Of a stretch of DNA of 40,429 nucleotides, positions 16,939-25,215 are shown piece by piece. The position numbers were made by a program, and so were the translations under genes. Source of the stretch: an uncultured Actinomycetes bacterium (GTDB lineage: Bacteria; Actinomycetota; Actinomycetes; Nanopelagicales; Nanopelagicaceae); the NCBI GenBank assembly GCA_903867285.1, contig CAIPQX010000121.1:1-40429 (forward strand), written 5' to 3'. The stretch's first letter is position 1; each line of letters starts with the position of its first letter. The notes beneath the pieces were generated by a model. It worked only from the letters and a program-made list of their open reading frames with translations. It made no database searches and was not told the origin of the DNA.

Positions 16939-17712
16939 CTACCTACTGCGACGCCAACTCCGTGGAGATAAGAGGGTTCTGAGCTTGACCAAGCGTCCCA
17001 GCACGGGCGCTGCAACCTTTTTCAAGGCACGCATCCTGCGGAAGTCATAAATTGGCCAACCTTCCCGGAGGGCATGGATCTGCAGCAGGGTGTCTGGGTT
17101 GATCGCCCGGGGGTTTCCCACCGCCTGTAAGAGCGGAATGTCATGGTGGCTATCGGAGTAAGCGTAAGAGTTCGCTAAATCGATTCCATGTTCGGCTGCC
17201 AAGGCCTTAACAGCAATCGCCTTAGTTGGACCATGGAGGAGTTGGCCGATCAGCTTTCCGGTGTAAGCGCCATCCTTGACCTCGGCAACGGTTCCCAGCG
17301 CCCCAGTGAAACCCAAGCGCTTTGCGATCAATTCCGCGAGATCCTTAGGAGTGGCCGTGACGAGCCAGACCTCTTCATCGTGATCAAGATGATTATTGGC
17401 GATTTCAATCGTTCCCTGCCATAGGGCGGGGGAAACATATTCGTCGTAGACCTCGATACCCATCTTTTCAATGACCGAAACTTCGTGGCCTCGGAAAAAT
17501 TCACAGGCCGCGCCTTGAATCTTGTCGATCTCTTCTCTGTTCTCAATACCCGAGAGGCGATATCTCAGATTGGCCATCACAAAGTTGGAGATATCTTTCT
17601 TAGTGAAGAAGCCCCTCTGATACATCCCCTTGCTGAGGAAGAAAAGGGACGAGCCCCGCATCAAGGTATTGTCGACATCAAAGAAAGCTACTCGCTTCAG
17701 GGGGAGCGCCAT
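16939..17712 (-). CDS. HAD-IB family hydrolase (SerB-like phosphatase)
   Basis: A 257-residue HAD phosphatase. Motif I is FFDVDNTL with D12 as nucleophile and D14 as acid/base; motif II is VTATP near 118-122; the lysine of motif III is in GPTKAIAVKAL; motif IV is YSDSHHDIPLL. A helical cap lies between motifs I and II. This is the subfamily IB type that includes actinobacterial SerB1-like proteins (Rv0505c in M. tuberculosis, from memory). The substrate is uncertain: phosphoserine is possible, but many relatives act on other phosphate esters. The basic C-terminus (KLRTLLSPRSWRRSR) could contact membrane or nucleic acid. The ATG is preceded by TAGGCT and exactly 6 bases, indicating a leaderless transcript. 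Confidence 0.9.
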   Translation of the reverse strand: MALPLKRVAFFDVDNTLMRGSSLFFLSKGMYQRGFFTKKDISNFVMANLRYRLSGIENREEIDKIQGAACEFFRGHEVSVIEKMGIEVYDEYVSPALWQGTIEIANNHLDHDEEVWLVTATPKDLAELIAKRLGFTGALGTVAEVKDGAYTGKLIGQLLHGPTKAIAVKALAAEHGIDLANSYAYSDSHHDIPLLQAVGNPRAINPDTLLQIHALREGWPIYDFRRMRALKKVAAPVLGRLVKLRTLLSPRSWRRSR

Positions 17713-17718
17713 ATACCT

Positions 17719-17724
17719 AGCCTA
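17719..17724 (-). promoter_or_regulatory. Probable -10 of the HAD phosphatase gene (leaderless)
   Basis: On the minus strand TAGGCT, 6 bases (AGGTAT), then ATG at 17712. A clear example of the window-wide pattern. Confidence 0.6.
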
Positions 17725-17771
17725 GCCACCCTTCCGCCCTCCCTCGCGCAGGCCCGATCCCACTCCTCCTT

Positions 17772-17777
17772 TATGCT
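17772..17777 (+). promoter_or_regulatory. Probable -10 of the cytochrome c maturation operon (leaderless)
   Basis: TATGCT, 6 bases (TACCGT), then ATG at 17784. No Shine-Dalgarno sequence stands between, so the histidine phosphatase mRNA probably begins at its start codon. Confidence 0.6.
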
Positions 17778-17783
17778 TACCGT

Positions 17784-18407
17784 ATGAGTCCTACCATTCA
17801 TTTCTTGAGGCATGGAGAGGTCTTTAATCCTGAGAAGATTCTTTACGGGCGTCAACAAGGCTGGTACCTCTCCGAGCGCGGCCAAGAGATGGCGCACACC
17901 GTTGCTGAATGGTCAAAACAATTCGAGGTAGGCGCAGTTTTAGCCTCGCCGCTGCAGCGTGCCCAGGAGACCGCTCGCCCATTAGCTGCCGCACACTCTC
18001 TGCGGATCATCACCAATGAGCATTTAATTGAAGCGGCGAATGTCTTCGAAGGGCAGAAGTTTGAGATGGGTTCTGGTGTTCTGCGCCACCCTAAATCTTG
18101 GCGCCACTTAACGCGCCCTTGGGTTCCCTCGTGGGGCGAGCCTTACGAAGAACAGGTTGCTCGAATGTTAGCCGCGCTCTTTGCTGCTCGAGATGCCGCT
18201 TCTGGTATGGATGCTTTTGCGGTTTCGCATCAACTGCCGATCTGGATCCTTCGCTCGGCTGTCGAAGGTCGTCGCATGTTGCATGATCCCCGCAAACGTC
18301 AATGCACCCTGGCCTCAGTTACAAGTTTTCACTTGGATGCTGCCGGAGATATCGAAGGCGTGAGCTACGCAGAACCTGCTCGCCACCTGCTTCCGGAGAA
18401 GAGATGA
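17784..18407 (+). CDS. Histidine phosphatase family protein (phosphoglycerate mutase-like)
   Basis: A 207-residue member of the histidine phosphatase superfamily. The catalytic FLRHGE motif gives phospho-acceptor H10; the second core histidine is in FAVSHQLPI near residue 152. It is the first gene of an operon with TlpA, CcdA, ResB and ResC, the same order as Rv0525-Rv0529 in mycobacteria as I recall it. The link of this phosphatase to cytochrome c maturation is conserved context, not explained by its chemistry. The stop overlaps the tlpA-like start (ATGA). Substrate unknown. Confidence 0.92.
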   Translation: MSPTIHFLRHGEVFNPEKILYGRQQGWYLSERGQEMAHTVAEWSKQFEVGAVLASPLQRAQETARPLAAAHSLRIITNEHLIEAANVFEGQKFEMGSGVLRHPKSWRHLTRPWVPSWGEPYEEQVARMLAALFAARDAASGMDAFAVSHQLPIWILRSAVEGRRMLHDPRKRQCTLASVTSFHLDAAGDIEGVSYAEPARHLLPEKR

Positions 18408-18964
18408 AACGCTTAGCAATTCCTCTTTGTGCATCTCTCGTCTTGCTCACCGGCTGTTCTAGCGGCGGCCTGTCCACGACTAACCAAAACGCTTTTGTCT
18501 CGGGAGATGGCGTCGCGATATATGTGAAAGCCCCCGACCGCAAATTAGCGCCTGTTATTTCCGGGGCAACGCTCCAGAGTGGCTCAATTGCGCTCGCTAC
18601 TGGCAAGGTAACGGTTGTCAATGTTTGGGCTTCGTGGTGTTCTCCCTGTCGCGCAGAAGCGCCTTTGCTCTCTGATTTTGCTGTTAAGTACGCACCTCGG
18701 GGTGTGCAATTCGCGGGAATCTTGACGCGAGATAATGCCTCCTCAGCCTTGGACTTCGTAAAGCGTTTTAAGATTGCGTATCCAGTATTTACCGATGATT
18801 CCGTGCTTGCCAAATTTAGAAACTCCCTGGTCCCTAATGCGATTCCCACAACGCTCATTATTGATTCGCACGGGTACGTTGCCGCCCGTGTAAGCGGCGA
18901 AGTCACTGTCGCTCTTCTCACCAATTTGCTCGACAAAGTTCTGCAGGATGCCCCTCATGCATAA
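18404..18964 (+). CDS. TlpA-like thiol-disulfide oxidoreductase, lipoprotein
   Basis: A 186-residue extracytoplasmic thioredoxin-fold protein. The N-terminus is a lipoprotein signal (MKRLAIPLCA, hydrophobic core, lipobox LTGC with C18). The redox motif WCSPC gives C79 and C82 in VNVWASWCSPC; the cis-proline is in AIPTTLII. Expected role: reducing apocytochrome c cysteines outside the membrane, using electrons from CcdA (ResA-like function). The ATG at 18404 overlaps the previous stop and has GGAGAAGAG upstream; a longer frame from 18302 lacks a signal peptide and is rejected. It overlaps ccdA by 17 bases. Confidence 0.93.
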   Translation: MKRLAIPLCASLVLLTGCSSGGLSTTNQNAFVSGDGVAIYVKAPDRKLAPVISGATLQSGSIALATGKVTVVNVWASWCSPCRAEAPLLSDFAVKYAPRGVQFAGILTRDNASSALDFVKRFKIAYPVFTDDSVLAKFRNSLVPNAIPTTLIIDSHGYVAARVSGEVTVALLTNLLDKVLQDAPHA

Positions 18965-19688
18965 CTTCTTTGTGCATCAAATTCTTGCAGGCAATCTTCT
19001 GTTAGCCCTAGGAGTTGCAGTTATCGCTGGTTTAATCTCCTTTTTCTCACCTTGTGTCCTGCCACTCGTTCCTGGGTACCTTGCTTATTCGGCAGGTATG
19101 ACAGATGTGAAGAACAAGGGACGCACCGCGCTTGGCGCCATCCTCTTTGTATCAGGGTTCTCTGTGCTCTTTATTAGTTACGGCGCGCTCTTTGGTTCGC
19201 TCGGCTCCAAGATAACTAGCGGATCGAGATGGCTGCAGATTGTGCTCGGACTTCTTACGATGCTGATGGGGACCGTCTTTCTCTTTAATCAAAAGTTCTA
19301 CCGCTCATTTAAACCAAAGTGGAAATCCACAACTGGATTACTTGGGGCACCACTCCTAGGTTTCCTATTTGGTCTGGGTTGGACTCCATGCATTGGTCCA
19401 ACACTCGGTGCAGTACAAGCGCTCTCCTTCCAAAGTTCTAGCGCGCTACGCGGAGCAATTTTGAGCGTTGGTTACTGCTTTGGAATCGGAGTTCCATTTA
19501 TTGTTGTTGGTTTGTTCTTTGATCAATCGGCAAAGTTACGGCGCTTTATATCAAAGCGTGGCAATCTCTTAACTATCTTTGGCGGAGCGTTCCTGATCAT
19601 TATTGGATTCTTACAGGCAACTGGCTTGTGGGGGCAGATTATCAACTCACTACGCGCTTCGATCTCTAGTTTTGTACCGGTGGTCTGA
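18948..19688 (+). CDS. ccdA: Cytochrome c biogenesis protein CcdA
   Basis: A 246-residue polytopic membrane protein, about six helices, that carries reducing power across the membrane to TlpA/ResA-type proteins. The two redox cysteines are C36 in FFSPCVLPLVPG and C148 in GLGWTPCIGPT, both in the expected helix contexts. The start could be the ATG at 18948 or the one at 18957; both lie inside the tlpA-like gene. The stop overlaps the resB ATG by one base. Part of a five-gene System II operon. Confidence 0.96.
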   Translation: MPLMHNFFVHQILAGNLLLALGVAVIAGLISFFSPCVLPLVPGYLAYSAGMTDVKNKGRTALGAILFVSGFSVLFISYGALFGSLGSKITSGSRWLQIVLGLLTMLMGTVFLFNQKFYRSFKPKWKSTTGLLGAPLLGFLFGLGWTPCIGPTLGAVQALSFQSSSALRGAILSVGYCFGIGVPFIVVGLFFDQSAKLRRFISKRGNLLTIFGGAFLIIIGFLQATGLWGQIINSLRASISSFVPVV

Positions 19689-21175
19689 TGCTGAGCAACG
19701 AGAGCCAGGTTCCCAATATCGGGGTAGTAGGTATGTTGCGCTGGGCTTGGCGCCAATTGACGAGCATGCGTACCGCACTTATTTTGCTGATGCTCTTGGG
19801 TGTGGCTGCAATTCCAGGTTCACTCTTTCCACAACGCAGCCAGAACCCGCAGAAAGTTGACTCTTACTTCACAACTGATCCCACTCTAGCCAAATGGATG
19901 GATCGCCTTCACCTTTTTAATGTTTATGCATCTCCCTGGTTTAGCGCAATTTATCTCTTGTTATTTATTTCGCTCATTGGGTGTGTCCTACCGCGTACCT
20001 TTCATCATCTACGCGCGATCGCAAAGAAACCACCACTGACCCCGCGAAATTTGGATCGCATGGAGGGTTATCGAATTGTTTCAACGGATCATGAGCGGGC
20101 TCTAGATTTTTCACAGAAATGGCTCAAACGCCATCGCTTCCGAATTCGCGTTGAAGGTAATTCAATATCTGCCGAAAAGGGCTATAGCCGCGAAACTGGA
20201 AATCTCTTATTCCACCTTTCATTGATCTTGATTCTCGTAGGAGTCGCCCTGGGTGGACTCTTAGGAATGAAGGGTGAAGCTATTTTGAATGTGGGCGATC
20301 GATTCATTAATACTCCCACGTCATACGACAATATAAGTTACGGAAAGTTTCAGGGACAAGGATCACTAGTTCCTTTCTCCCTAACTGTTAAGAATTTTGT
20401 CGCTTCCTATGTCCCAACCACCGGTCAACCGAGCAACTATGTTCTTACGACTGATATCTCCTTCCCGATCGGCTCTACCTCTAAAGAGGTAATTATCAAG
20501 GTCAATAAGCCATGGACGTCAGGAAGCACCAAGGTTTATCTGCAGGCAAATGGCTACTCACCCGTGGTTACAGTCCGCGATAAATCGGGTCACATCACCT
20601 TCCAAGGTGCCGTGATATTTCTTCCACAAGATGCGAACCTAAGTTCTTTAGGAGCTATCAAGATTCCCGATATGACACCACAAATCGGCTTCATTGCATC
20701 TTTCATACCGACCGCGACCAGTAGCGCAGCGCGCGGAATCTTCTCGACCTATCCCGAGGTCCTTGATCCTCGCCTCGTTTTATCTGCCTGGAAGGGTAAC
20801 TTGGGGCTAGATAGTGGAACTCCACAATCTGTTTACTCTCTTAATACCTCGAATATGACAAAGATTGGTCTCAAAGCTCTCACACTCGGAAGCACCTATG
20901 ATTTTGGCGCAGGAACTATCACCTTCGATGGCTGGAAGGCTTGGGTCAATCTGCAGATTGTTGATGATCCTGGAAAGATGTACGCACTCTACGGTGCGAT
21001 CTTTGCGATCTTAGGGTTACTGATCTCACTCTTTACACGCCAGCGCCGAATTTGGATAAAGGTTGGCGATGATGTTGAAATAGCGGGTCTGGCAAAGAAC
21101 GGCATTCCGGGACTTGAAGAAGAACTCAAAGCGCTAGCGCGGGCGCTTGAAGAAGTTAGAGGAGATATTAAGTGA
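19688..21175 (+). CDS. resB: Cytochrome c biogenesis protein ResB (Ccs1)
   Basis: A 495-residue protein of the ResB/Ccs1 family, which with ResC forms the System II haem lyase that attaches haem to apocytochrome c outside the membrane. The family layout is visible: an N-terminal pair of membrane segments (MRTALILLMLLGVAAIPG near 30; ASPWFSAIYLLLFISLIGCVLP), a third helix before a large extracytoplasmic beta-rich domain (about 195-420), and a final helix (LYGAIFAILGLLISLF) with a cytoplasmic tail. It overlaps ccdA by 1 base and resC by 4 bases (GTGA). Confidence 0.95.
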   Translation: MLSNESQVPNIGVVGMLRWAWRQLTSMRTALILLMLLGVAAIPGSLFPQRSQNPQKVDSYFTTDPTLAKWMDRLHLFNVYASPWFSAIYLLLFISLIGCVLPRTFHHLRAIAKKPPLTPRNLDRMEGYRIVSTDHERALDFSQKWLKRHRFRIRVEGNSISAEKGYSRETGNLLFHLSLILILVGVALGGLLGMKGEAILNVGDRFINTPTSYDNISYGKFQGQGSLVPFSLTVKNFVASYVPTTGQPSNYVLTTDISFPIGSTSKEVIIKVNKPWTSGSTKVYLQANGYSPVVTVRDKSGHITFQGAVIFLPQDANLSSLGAIKIPDMTPQIGFIASFIPTATSSAARGIFSTYPEVLDPRLVLSAWKGNLGLDSGTPQSVYSLNTSNMTKIGLKALTLGSTYDFGAGTITFDGWKAWVNLQIVDDPGKMYALYGAIFAILGLLISLFTRQRRIWIKVGDDVEIAGLAKNGIPGLEEELKALARALEEVRGDIK

Positions 21176-22068
21176 CGTCGACCAACCTTGCATATTTTTC
21201 GAATGGTGCGATTTATGCTTGTTTGGCAATCTTCACGATTGCATTTCTTTCTCACGCCGTGGAAGTCTCTTGGTCGGTCCGCAATGTAGAAGGACACGAT
21301 CGAACCGAGTTTGACTTCGAGAAGACCGCTCGCGCCGGTCGCATCGGCACCGCAATGATGATCCTTGGCTTCGCTGTATTGAGCGTCGCGGTTGTGACAC
21401 GAGGGCTATCGGCCCATCGCGTGCCCTGGGGCAATATGTATGAATTCTCGATTACCGGCGCCTTGATGTTAACCGCCGCTTACTTATTTGCCTTTGCAAA
21501 ATATAGGGTGCGCTGGCTCGGACTTCCCGTTTCAATCTCAGTGCTGCTCACTCTGGGAACAGCCATCACCGTGCTCTATCGCCCGAGCGCGCCATTGGTT
21601 CCAGCTCTGAAATCGCCCTGGCTTGCGATTCACGTATTAGCAGCAATTATTTCTGGTGGCGTCTTCCTCGTTGCTAATCTCGTCGCGGCAACTTTTCTTA
21701 TTATGGAACGCTACGAACTGAAAGGCGCGCGCCCGCAGTGGGCTAACAAAATCCCATCGCTCGATAATTTGGATCAACTTTCTTATCGCTTGATCGCCTT
21801 CGTCTTTCCACTCTGGACCTTTGCAGTTATCGCAGGAGCTATCTGGGCAGAATCTGCATGGGGTAAGTACTGGAGTTGGGATCCAAAGGAGACCTGGGCT
21901 TTCATTACCTGGGTGGCGTATGCCGCATATTTACATGCCCGTGTCACGGTTGGTTGGCGCGGCCGTCGTGCCGCTTGGCTCTGTATCTTCGCGGGCTCGA
22001 CATTTCTCTTTAATTACATCTGGGTAAATATTTGGGGAACAGGCTTGCACACTTACTCAGGCCTATAA
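21172..22068 (+). CDS. resC: Cytochrome c biogenesis protein ResC (CcsA/CcsB-type)
   Basis: A 298-residue integral membrane haem-handling protein. The tryptophan-rich WWD-type signature is present as WGKYWSWDPKETWAFITW near residues 225-245, between transmembrane helices; conserved histidines occur in VPWGN-adjacent, IHVLAA and YLHAR segments. About eight helices are predicted by eye. GTG start within the last codons of resB. It ends the operon, 3 bases before the convergent PLDc_N gene. No c-type cytochrome gene is in the window, so its targets lie elsewhere. Confidence 0.95.
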   Translation: MTSTNLAYFSNGAIYACLAIFTIAFLSHAVEVSWSVRNVEGHDRTEFDFEKTARAGRIGTAMMILGFAVLSVAVVTRGLSAHRVPWGNMYEFSITGALMLTAAYLFAFAKYRVRWLGLPVSISVLLTLGTAITVLYRPSAPLVPALKSPWLAIHVLAAIISGGVFLVANLVAATFLIMERYELKGARPQWANKIPSLDNLDQLSYRLIAFVFPLWTFAVIAGAIWAESAWGKYWSWDPKETWAFITWVAYAAYLHARVTVGWRGRRAAWLCIFAGSTFLFNYIWVNIWGTGLHTYSGL

Positions 22069-22071
22069 GAT

Positions 22072-22326
22072 TTAAAGCTGCTTTAGAAATTCAGGGTTGT
22101 CATCAGGCGGAATCATCCGGACTGCGCGACGACGAGGCAGCGCCACGCTCTTTGTGCGCCCAATTAAGAGCCAAGCTATTGCTCCCAGTGAGCCAAAGAA
22201 TATGACAATGAGTAACCAAGCCCACTTAGGGAGGTTACGGACGCGATCTTGATCGGTACGGGCGCAATCAAAGAGCCCAAAGAGCCAGACCGCTAGGCCA
22301 CCAACAACAATCAGAGCATCAAGCAT
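22072..22326 (-). CDS. Small membrane protein with a PLDc_N domain
   Basis: An 84-residue protein with two hydrophobic segments (ALIVVGGLAVWLFGLFDC and AWLLIVIFFGSLGAIAWLL) separated by a charged loop containing RNLPKWAW. This is the phospholipase D nuclease N-terminal (PLDc_N) signature, common in small actinobacterial membrane proteins that lack the nuclease part. Function unknown. It lies 16 bases downstream of menA on the same strand and is probably co-transcribed with menE and menA. Confidence 0.85.
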   Translation of the reverse strand: MLDALIVVGGLAVWLFGLFDCARTDQDRVRNLPKWAWLLIVIFFGSLGAIAWLLIGRTKSVALPRRRAVRMIPPDDNPEFLKQL

Positions 22327-22342
22327 GAGATTAGTTTACTCG

Positions 22343-23212
22343 TTAAATGAATAGCGCGAGCGCGAGCGCTGTTGATAAGAATAATTGCAACTTCCCAACC
22401 TGGCCTAGCATGGGAATCAATTGAGCTCCCGCTGCTCCAGCCCTGATTCCTCTAACAATTTTCCCAGTTATCGGAAGAAAGAGAAGCGTAATGAGCGTCC
22501 ACGGTGTAATGAGCGCTGCTAAGGCTGCGGCAAGATGTGCCGCTAGGAGAAGAGCAATAAACATGGTGCGCGCCCGTTTGTCACCAAGGCGAACGGCAAC
22601 TGTCTTCTTTCCAACCAGCGAATCCTTTGGCAGGTCTCTTAGATTGTTAATTGCAAGGAGTGAGCAAGAGAGTGCTCCCACTGGGACTGATACCAAGATG
22701 CTCTGCCATGAGATGTGATGGGATTGCACGACATAACTACCAACGGTTGCGACCAGACCGAAGAAGAGAAATACTGATATTTCACCTAACCCGGAGTAGC
22801 CATAAGGGCGCTTACCGCCGGTGTAATTCCAGGCGGCCAGAATGCTGATGAGTCCTACCAGGACGAGCCACCACGAGACGCGGATTGCCAAAATAGCTCC
22901 CAGCGCCGCAGCCAGCGCAAAGCAGATGAAGGCCGCTTGTTTTACCGCACGAGCAGACGCTAGTCCGCTCGCAACAAGGCGTACCGGCCCAACTCGATTG
23001 TTGTCGGTTCCGCGAATTCCATCGCTGTAATCGTTGGAATAATTAACGGCAATCTGCAGAAGCAAGCTCACCAGTAAAGCCAAGATCGCATTGAGAAAGT
23101 TGATTGAATGATGGTCTCGCCTGATGAGCGCCGTGCCGACTAATACTGGCGAGATTGCTGCTGGAAGAGTCCGCGGGCGGGCGCCGGCTACCCAGATATT
23201 TCTTTCACTCAT
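22343..23212 (-). CDS. menA: 1,4-dihydroxy-2-naphthoate polyprenyltransferase
   Basis: Attaches the polyprenyl chain to 1,4-dihydroxy-2-naphthoate, giving demethylmenaquinone, in the membrane. The 289-residue UbiA-family protein has the first aspartate-rich motif in NYSNDYSDGIRGTDN (D61, D64, D70) and a second polar motif near NNLRDLPKDS. About eight to nine hydrophobic helices are seen. The start overlaps the menE stop by 4 bases (ATGA), so menE and menA are translationally coupled. Confidence 0.96.
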   Translation of the reverse strand: MSERNIWVAGARPRTLPAAISPVLVGTALIRRDHHSINFLNAILALLVSLLLQIAVNYSNDYSDGIRGTDNNRVGPVRLVASGLASARAVKQAAFICFALAAALGAILAIRVSWWLVLVGLISILAAWNYTGGKRPYGYSGLGEISVFLFFGLVATVGSYVVQSHHISWQSILVSVPVGALSCSLLAINNLRDLPKDSLVGKKTVAVRLGDKRARTMFIALLLAAHLAAALAALITPWTLITLLFLPITGKIVRGIRAGAAGAQLIPMLGQVGKLQLFLSTALALALFI

Positions 23213-24264
23213 GGTCGAATCATCTCAAACTTTTTGGATAACGCCAGGCGATCTGGTTTCCCAATCGCGGTCAAGGGCAATTGGATATTTTGTAGGAATA
23301 ATTTAGGAACGGCGTGGTTTCCAAAATTTTCGCGCAGAGATTGAGATATCTCATCTCTATCAAACGCGCCAGAAGCTGCCAAACAGAGTTGCTGGCCCCA
23401 TTCCTGATGAGGGATGGCACAACTCATAAAAGTATTTTGATGGGCCTTATTGAGAAAGCTATCGATGGCGCTTAATGAGATTTTTTCGCCGCCGGAGATA
23501 ATCAAATCATCGATCCGACCCAAGATGGTCACGGTGCCATTTTCAAAGTAACCAGCATCATTGGTCATGAACCAGCCGTCGCTATCTGCGAGAGGAGCGT
23601 TCGATCCCAAATATTCACGCGCTTGCGTAGGGCCACGTAGCGCAATCCGATCTTCTGCACGGATCTCAACTTCGACTCCATCGAGAAGTTGTCCGTTATA
23701 GATGCACCCGCCGCTCATCTCCGACATCCCATAGGTGGTTACAACGCCAATGCCAGATTCTTTAGCGCGGCGAAGTAGTTCTGGATCTATCGCAGCGCCA
23801 CCCACGAGAACGGCCTGCGCATTCTGCAGGCTATGTAAAAGATCCCCTTCTTCATTGAGCGCACGAAAGAGTTGAGTGGGGACAATCGAGGTGTAATCGA
23901 AGTTCTTCTCAGCTATCTGTGTGCCGAGTTCGATCGCTCGCACGAGAACATTGACGCCTGCGATGTGGCTAGTTGGAAGCAGCAGCGACCAGCACTGGCC
24001 CGGTACTGCTCCGAGAAATTGGTGGGATGCCGCAGCGCTAGCCCGGATAGCCGTGGCGGTTAAAGCCACCTCTTTGGGATTACCAGTGGAGCCACTGGTC
24101 GGAATTACGACCGCCACCTCGGCATGAACGGAGGTAAATCGTGAGGGAGCAAAGGCGAGTGCTGGGCCAGCACCCTGCAGCGCAGAGTGCAGAGCCTCTT
24201 GGATGCGGGGGATTGACCACGTTGAGGGAACTTCTAGCAGTTCACGCGGTGACGTATTTACCAT
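23209..24264 (-). CDS. menE: o-Succinylbenzoate--CoA ligase, short form
   Basis: Activates o-succinylbenzoate with ATP and CoA, before MenB. It is an ANL-family adenylating enzyme: P-loop-like SGSTGNPKEV, the A5 motif TTYGMSEMSGG, GRIDDLIISGGEKIS near the hinge, and the A10 lysine region AIGKPDRLALSKK. At 351 residues it is much shorter than E. coli MenE (about 450), as in many actinobacterial MenE proteins; the N-terminal subdomain is reduced. ATG start with minus-strand TAGCCT 9 bases upstream, inside a promoter region shared with menB. Confidence 0.93.
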   Translation of the reverse strand: MVNTSPRELLEVPSTWSIPRIQEALHSALQGAGPALAFAPSRFTSVHAEVAVVIPTSGSTGNPKEVALTATAIRASAAASHQFLGAVPGQCWSLLLPTSHIAGVNVLVRAIELGTQIAEKNFDYTSIVPTQLFRALNEEGDLLHSLQNAQAVLVGGAAIDPELLRRAKESGIGVVTTYGMSEMSGGCIYNGQLLDGVEVEIRAEDRIALRGPTQAREYLGSNAPLADSDGWFMTNDAGYFENGTVTILGRIDDLIISGGEKISLSAIDSFLNKAHQNTFMSCAIPHQEWGQQLCLAASGAFDRDEISQSLRENFGNHAVPKLFLQNIQLPLTAIGKPDRLALSKKFEMIRP

Positions 24265-24280
24265 AGCCCCCGTAGGCTAT
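24263..24280. promoter_or_regulatory. Overlapping divergent promoter elements of menE and menB, with inverted repeat
   Basis: ATAGCC-CCCGTA-GGCTAT is an inverted repeat with 6-base arms. Plus-strand TAGGCT (24273-24278) fits a -10 for menB; minus-strand TAGCCT (24279-24274) fits a -10 for menE, 9 bases before its ATG. The two hexamers share five base pairs, so the two directions would compete for polymerase. The left arm covers the first two bases read after the menE start on the opposite side, so symmetry and coding overlap. Confidence 0.45.
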
Positions 24281-24321
24281 CGGCTTGGAACGAAATACCG
24301 GAAGTGGATTTCCGACGCTGC

Positions 24322-24329
24322 AAAAGGAG
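24322..24329 (+). promoter_or_regulatory. Ribosome binding site deciding the menB start
   Basis: AAAAGGAG ends 5 bases before the GTG at 24335. It is one of the few strong Shine-Dalgarno sequences at the head of a unit in this window, and favours this start over the open frame extending back to 24203. Confidence 0.75.
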
Positions 24330-24334
24330 CAAGA

Positions 24335-25213
24335 GTGAGTAAGCCGTTTAAGCGTGAACCGGGCAGTCGTGTTATCCCTAGTTGGCAGATCGGCGCGGGT
24401 GGTGAGAAATTCACCGACATTATTTATGAAGTTGGCGATGGCATGGCAAAGATCACCATCAACCGTCCACAGGTCAGAAATGCCTTTCGTCCAGAGACCC
24501 TCATCGAATTGCAAGAAGCCTTTTCATTTGCTCGCGATGATGAATCAGTTGGAGTCATTATCTTTACCGGCGCGGGTACTGACGCATTTTGTTCAGGTGG
24601 CGATATCAACGTGCGCGGCGATGATGGATATATCGGTAGCGATGCACTCGGCAAGAAGGGGATCGGACGACTCAATGTTCTCGATCTCCAAATTCAGATT
24701 CGTAGGTTACCTAAGCCCGTTGTAGCCATGGTCGCCGGTTGGGCGGTTGGAGGCGGACATGTTCTGCACGTCGTCTGTGACATAACTATTGCTGCTGATA
24801 ATGCGAAGTTTGGTCAGACCGGGCCGATGGTTGGCTCATTTGATGGTGGATATGGAGCTGGGTTGCTCGCTGCACATATCGGACAGAAGAAGGCGCGCGA
24901 GATCTGGTTTATGTGCCGTCAATATGACGCCAACGAAGCGTTGGAGATGGGGCTCGTCAATACTGTTGTACCAGTTGCTGAGTTGGAAGCCGAAACAGTT
25001 TCCTGGTGCCGCGAAATGCTGCGCCACTCACCCATGGCACTTCGTCTCTTGAAGGCCGGACTCAATGCCGCCGATGATGGGTTAGCTGGAGTTCAACAAC
25101 TCGCGGGTGATGCCACGCTGCTCTTCTATTTGACGGAAGAAGGTCAGGAAGGTCGCGATGCTTATAAAGAGAAGCGCGATCCCGACTTTACTAAGTTCCC
25201 ACGCCGCCCATAA
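24335..25213 (+). CDS. menB: 1,4-dihydroxy-2-naphthoyl-CoA synthase
   Basis: Closes the second ring of the naphthoquinone from o-succinylbenzoyl-CoA. The 292-residue crotonase-fold protein shows NRPQVRNAFRP, the oxyanion-hole region CSGGDINVRG, GWAVGGGHVLHVVCD, and the MenB-specific VGSFDGGYGAG. The C-terminus ends with the conserved EGRDAYKEKRDPDF-like pattern. The frame is open back to 24203, but residues before the GTG are not MenB-like and overlap menE. menC starts 2 bases after its stop. Confidence 0.96.
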   Translation: MSKPFKREPGSRVIPSWQIGAGGEKFTDIIYEVGDGMAKITINRPQVRNAFRPETLIELQEAFSFARDDESVGVIIFTGAGTDAFCSGGDINVRGDDGYIGSDALGKKGIGRLNVLDLQIQIRRLPKPVVAMVAGWAVGGGHVLHVVCDITIAADNAKFGQTGPMVGSFDGGYGAGLLAAHIGQKKAREIWFMCRQYDANEALEMGLVNTVVPVAELEAETVSWCREMLRHSPMALRLLKAGLNAADDGLAGVQQLAGDATLLFYLTEEGQEGRDAYKEKRDPDFTKFPRRP

Positions 25214-25215
25214 AA

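Noticed and set aside
18319..18936. 205-codon minus-strand frame
   Set aside because: Antisense to the tlpA-like gene, which has a lipobox and a WCSPC motif in the correct frame.
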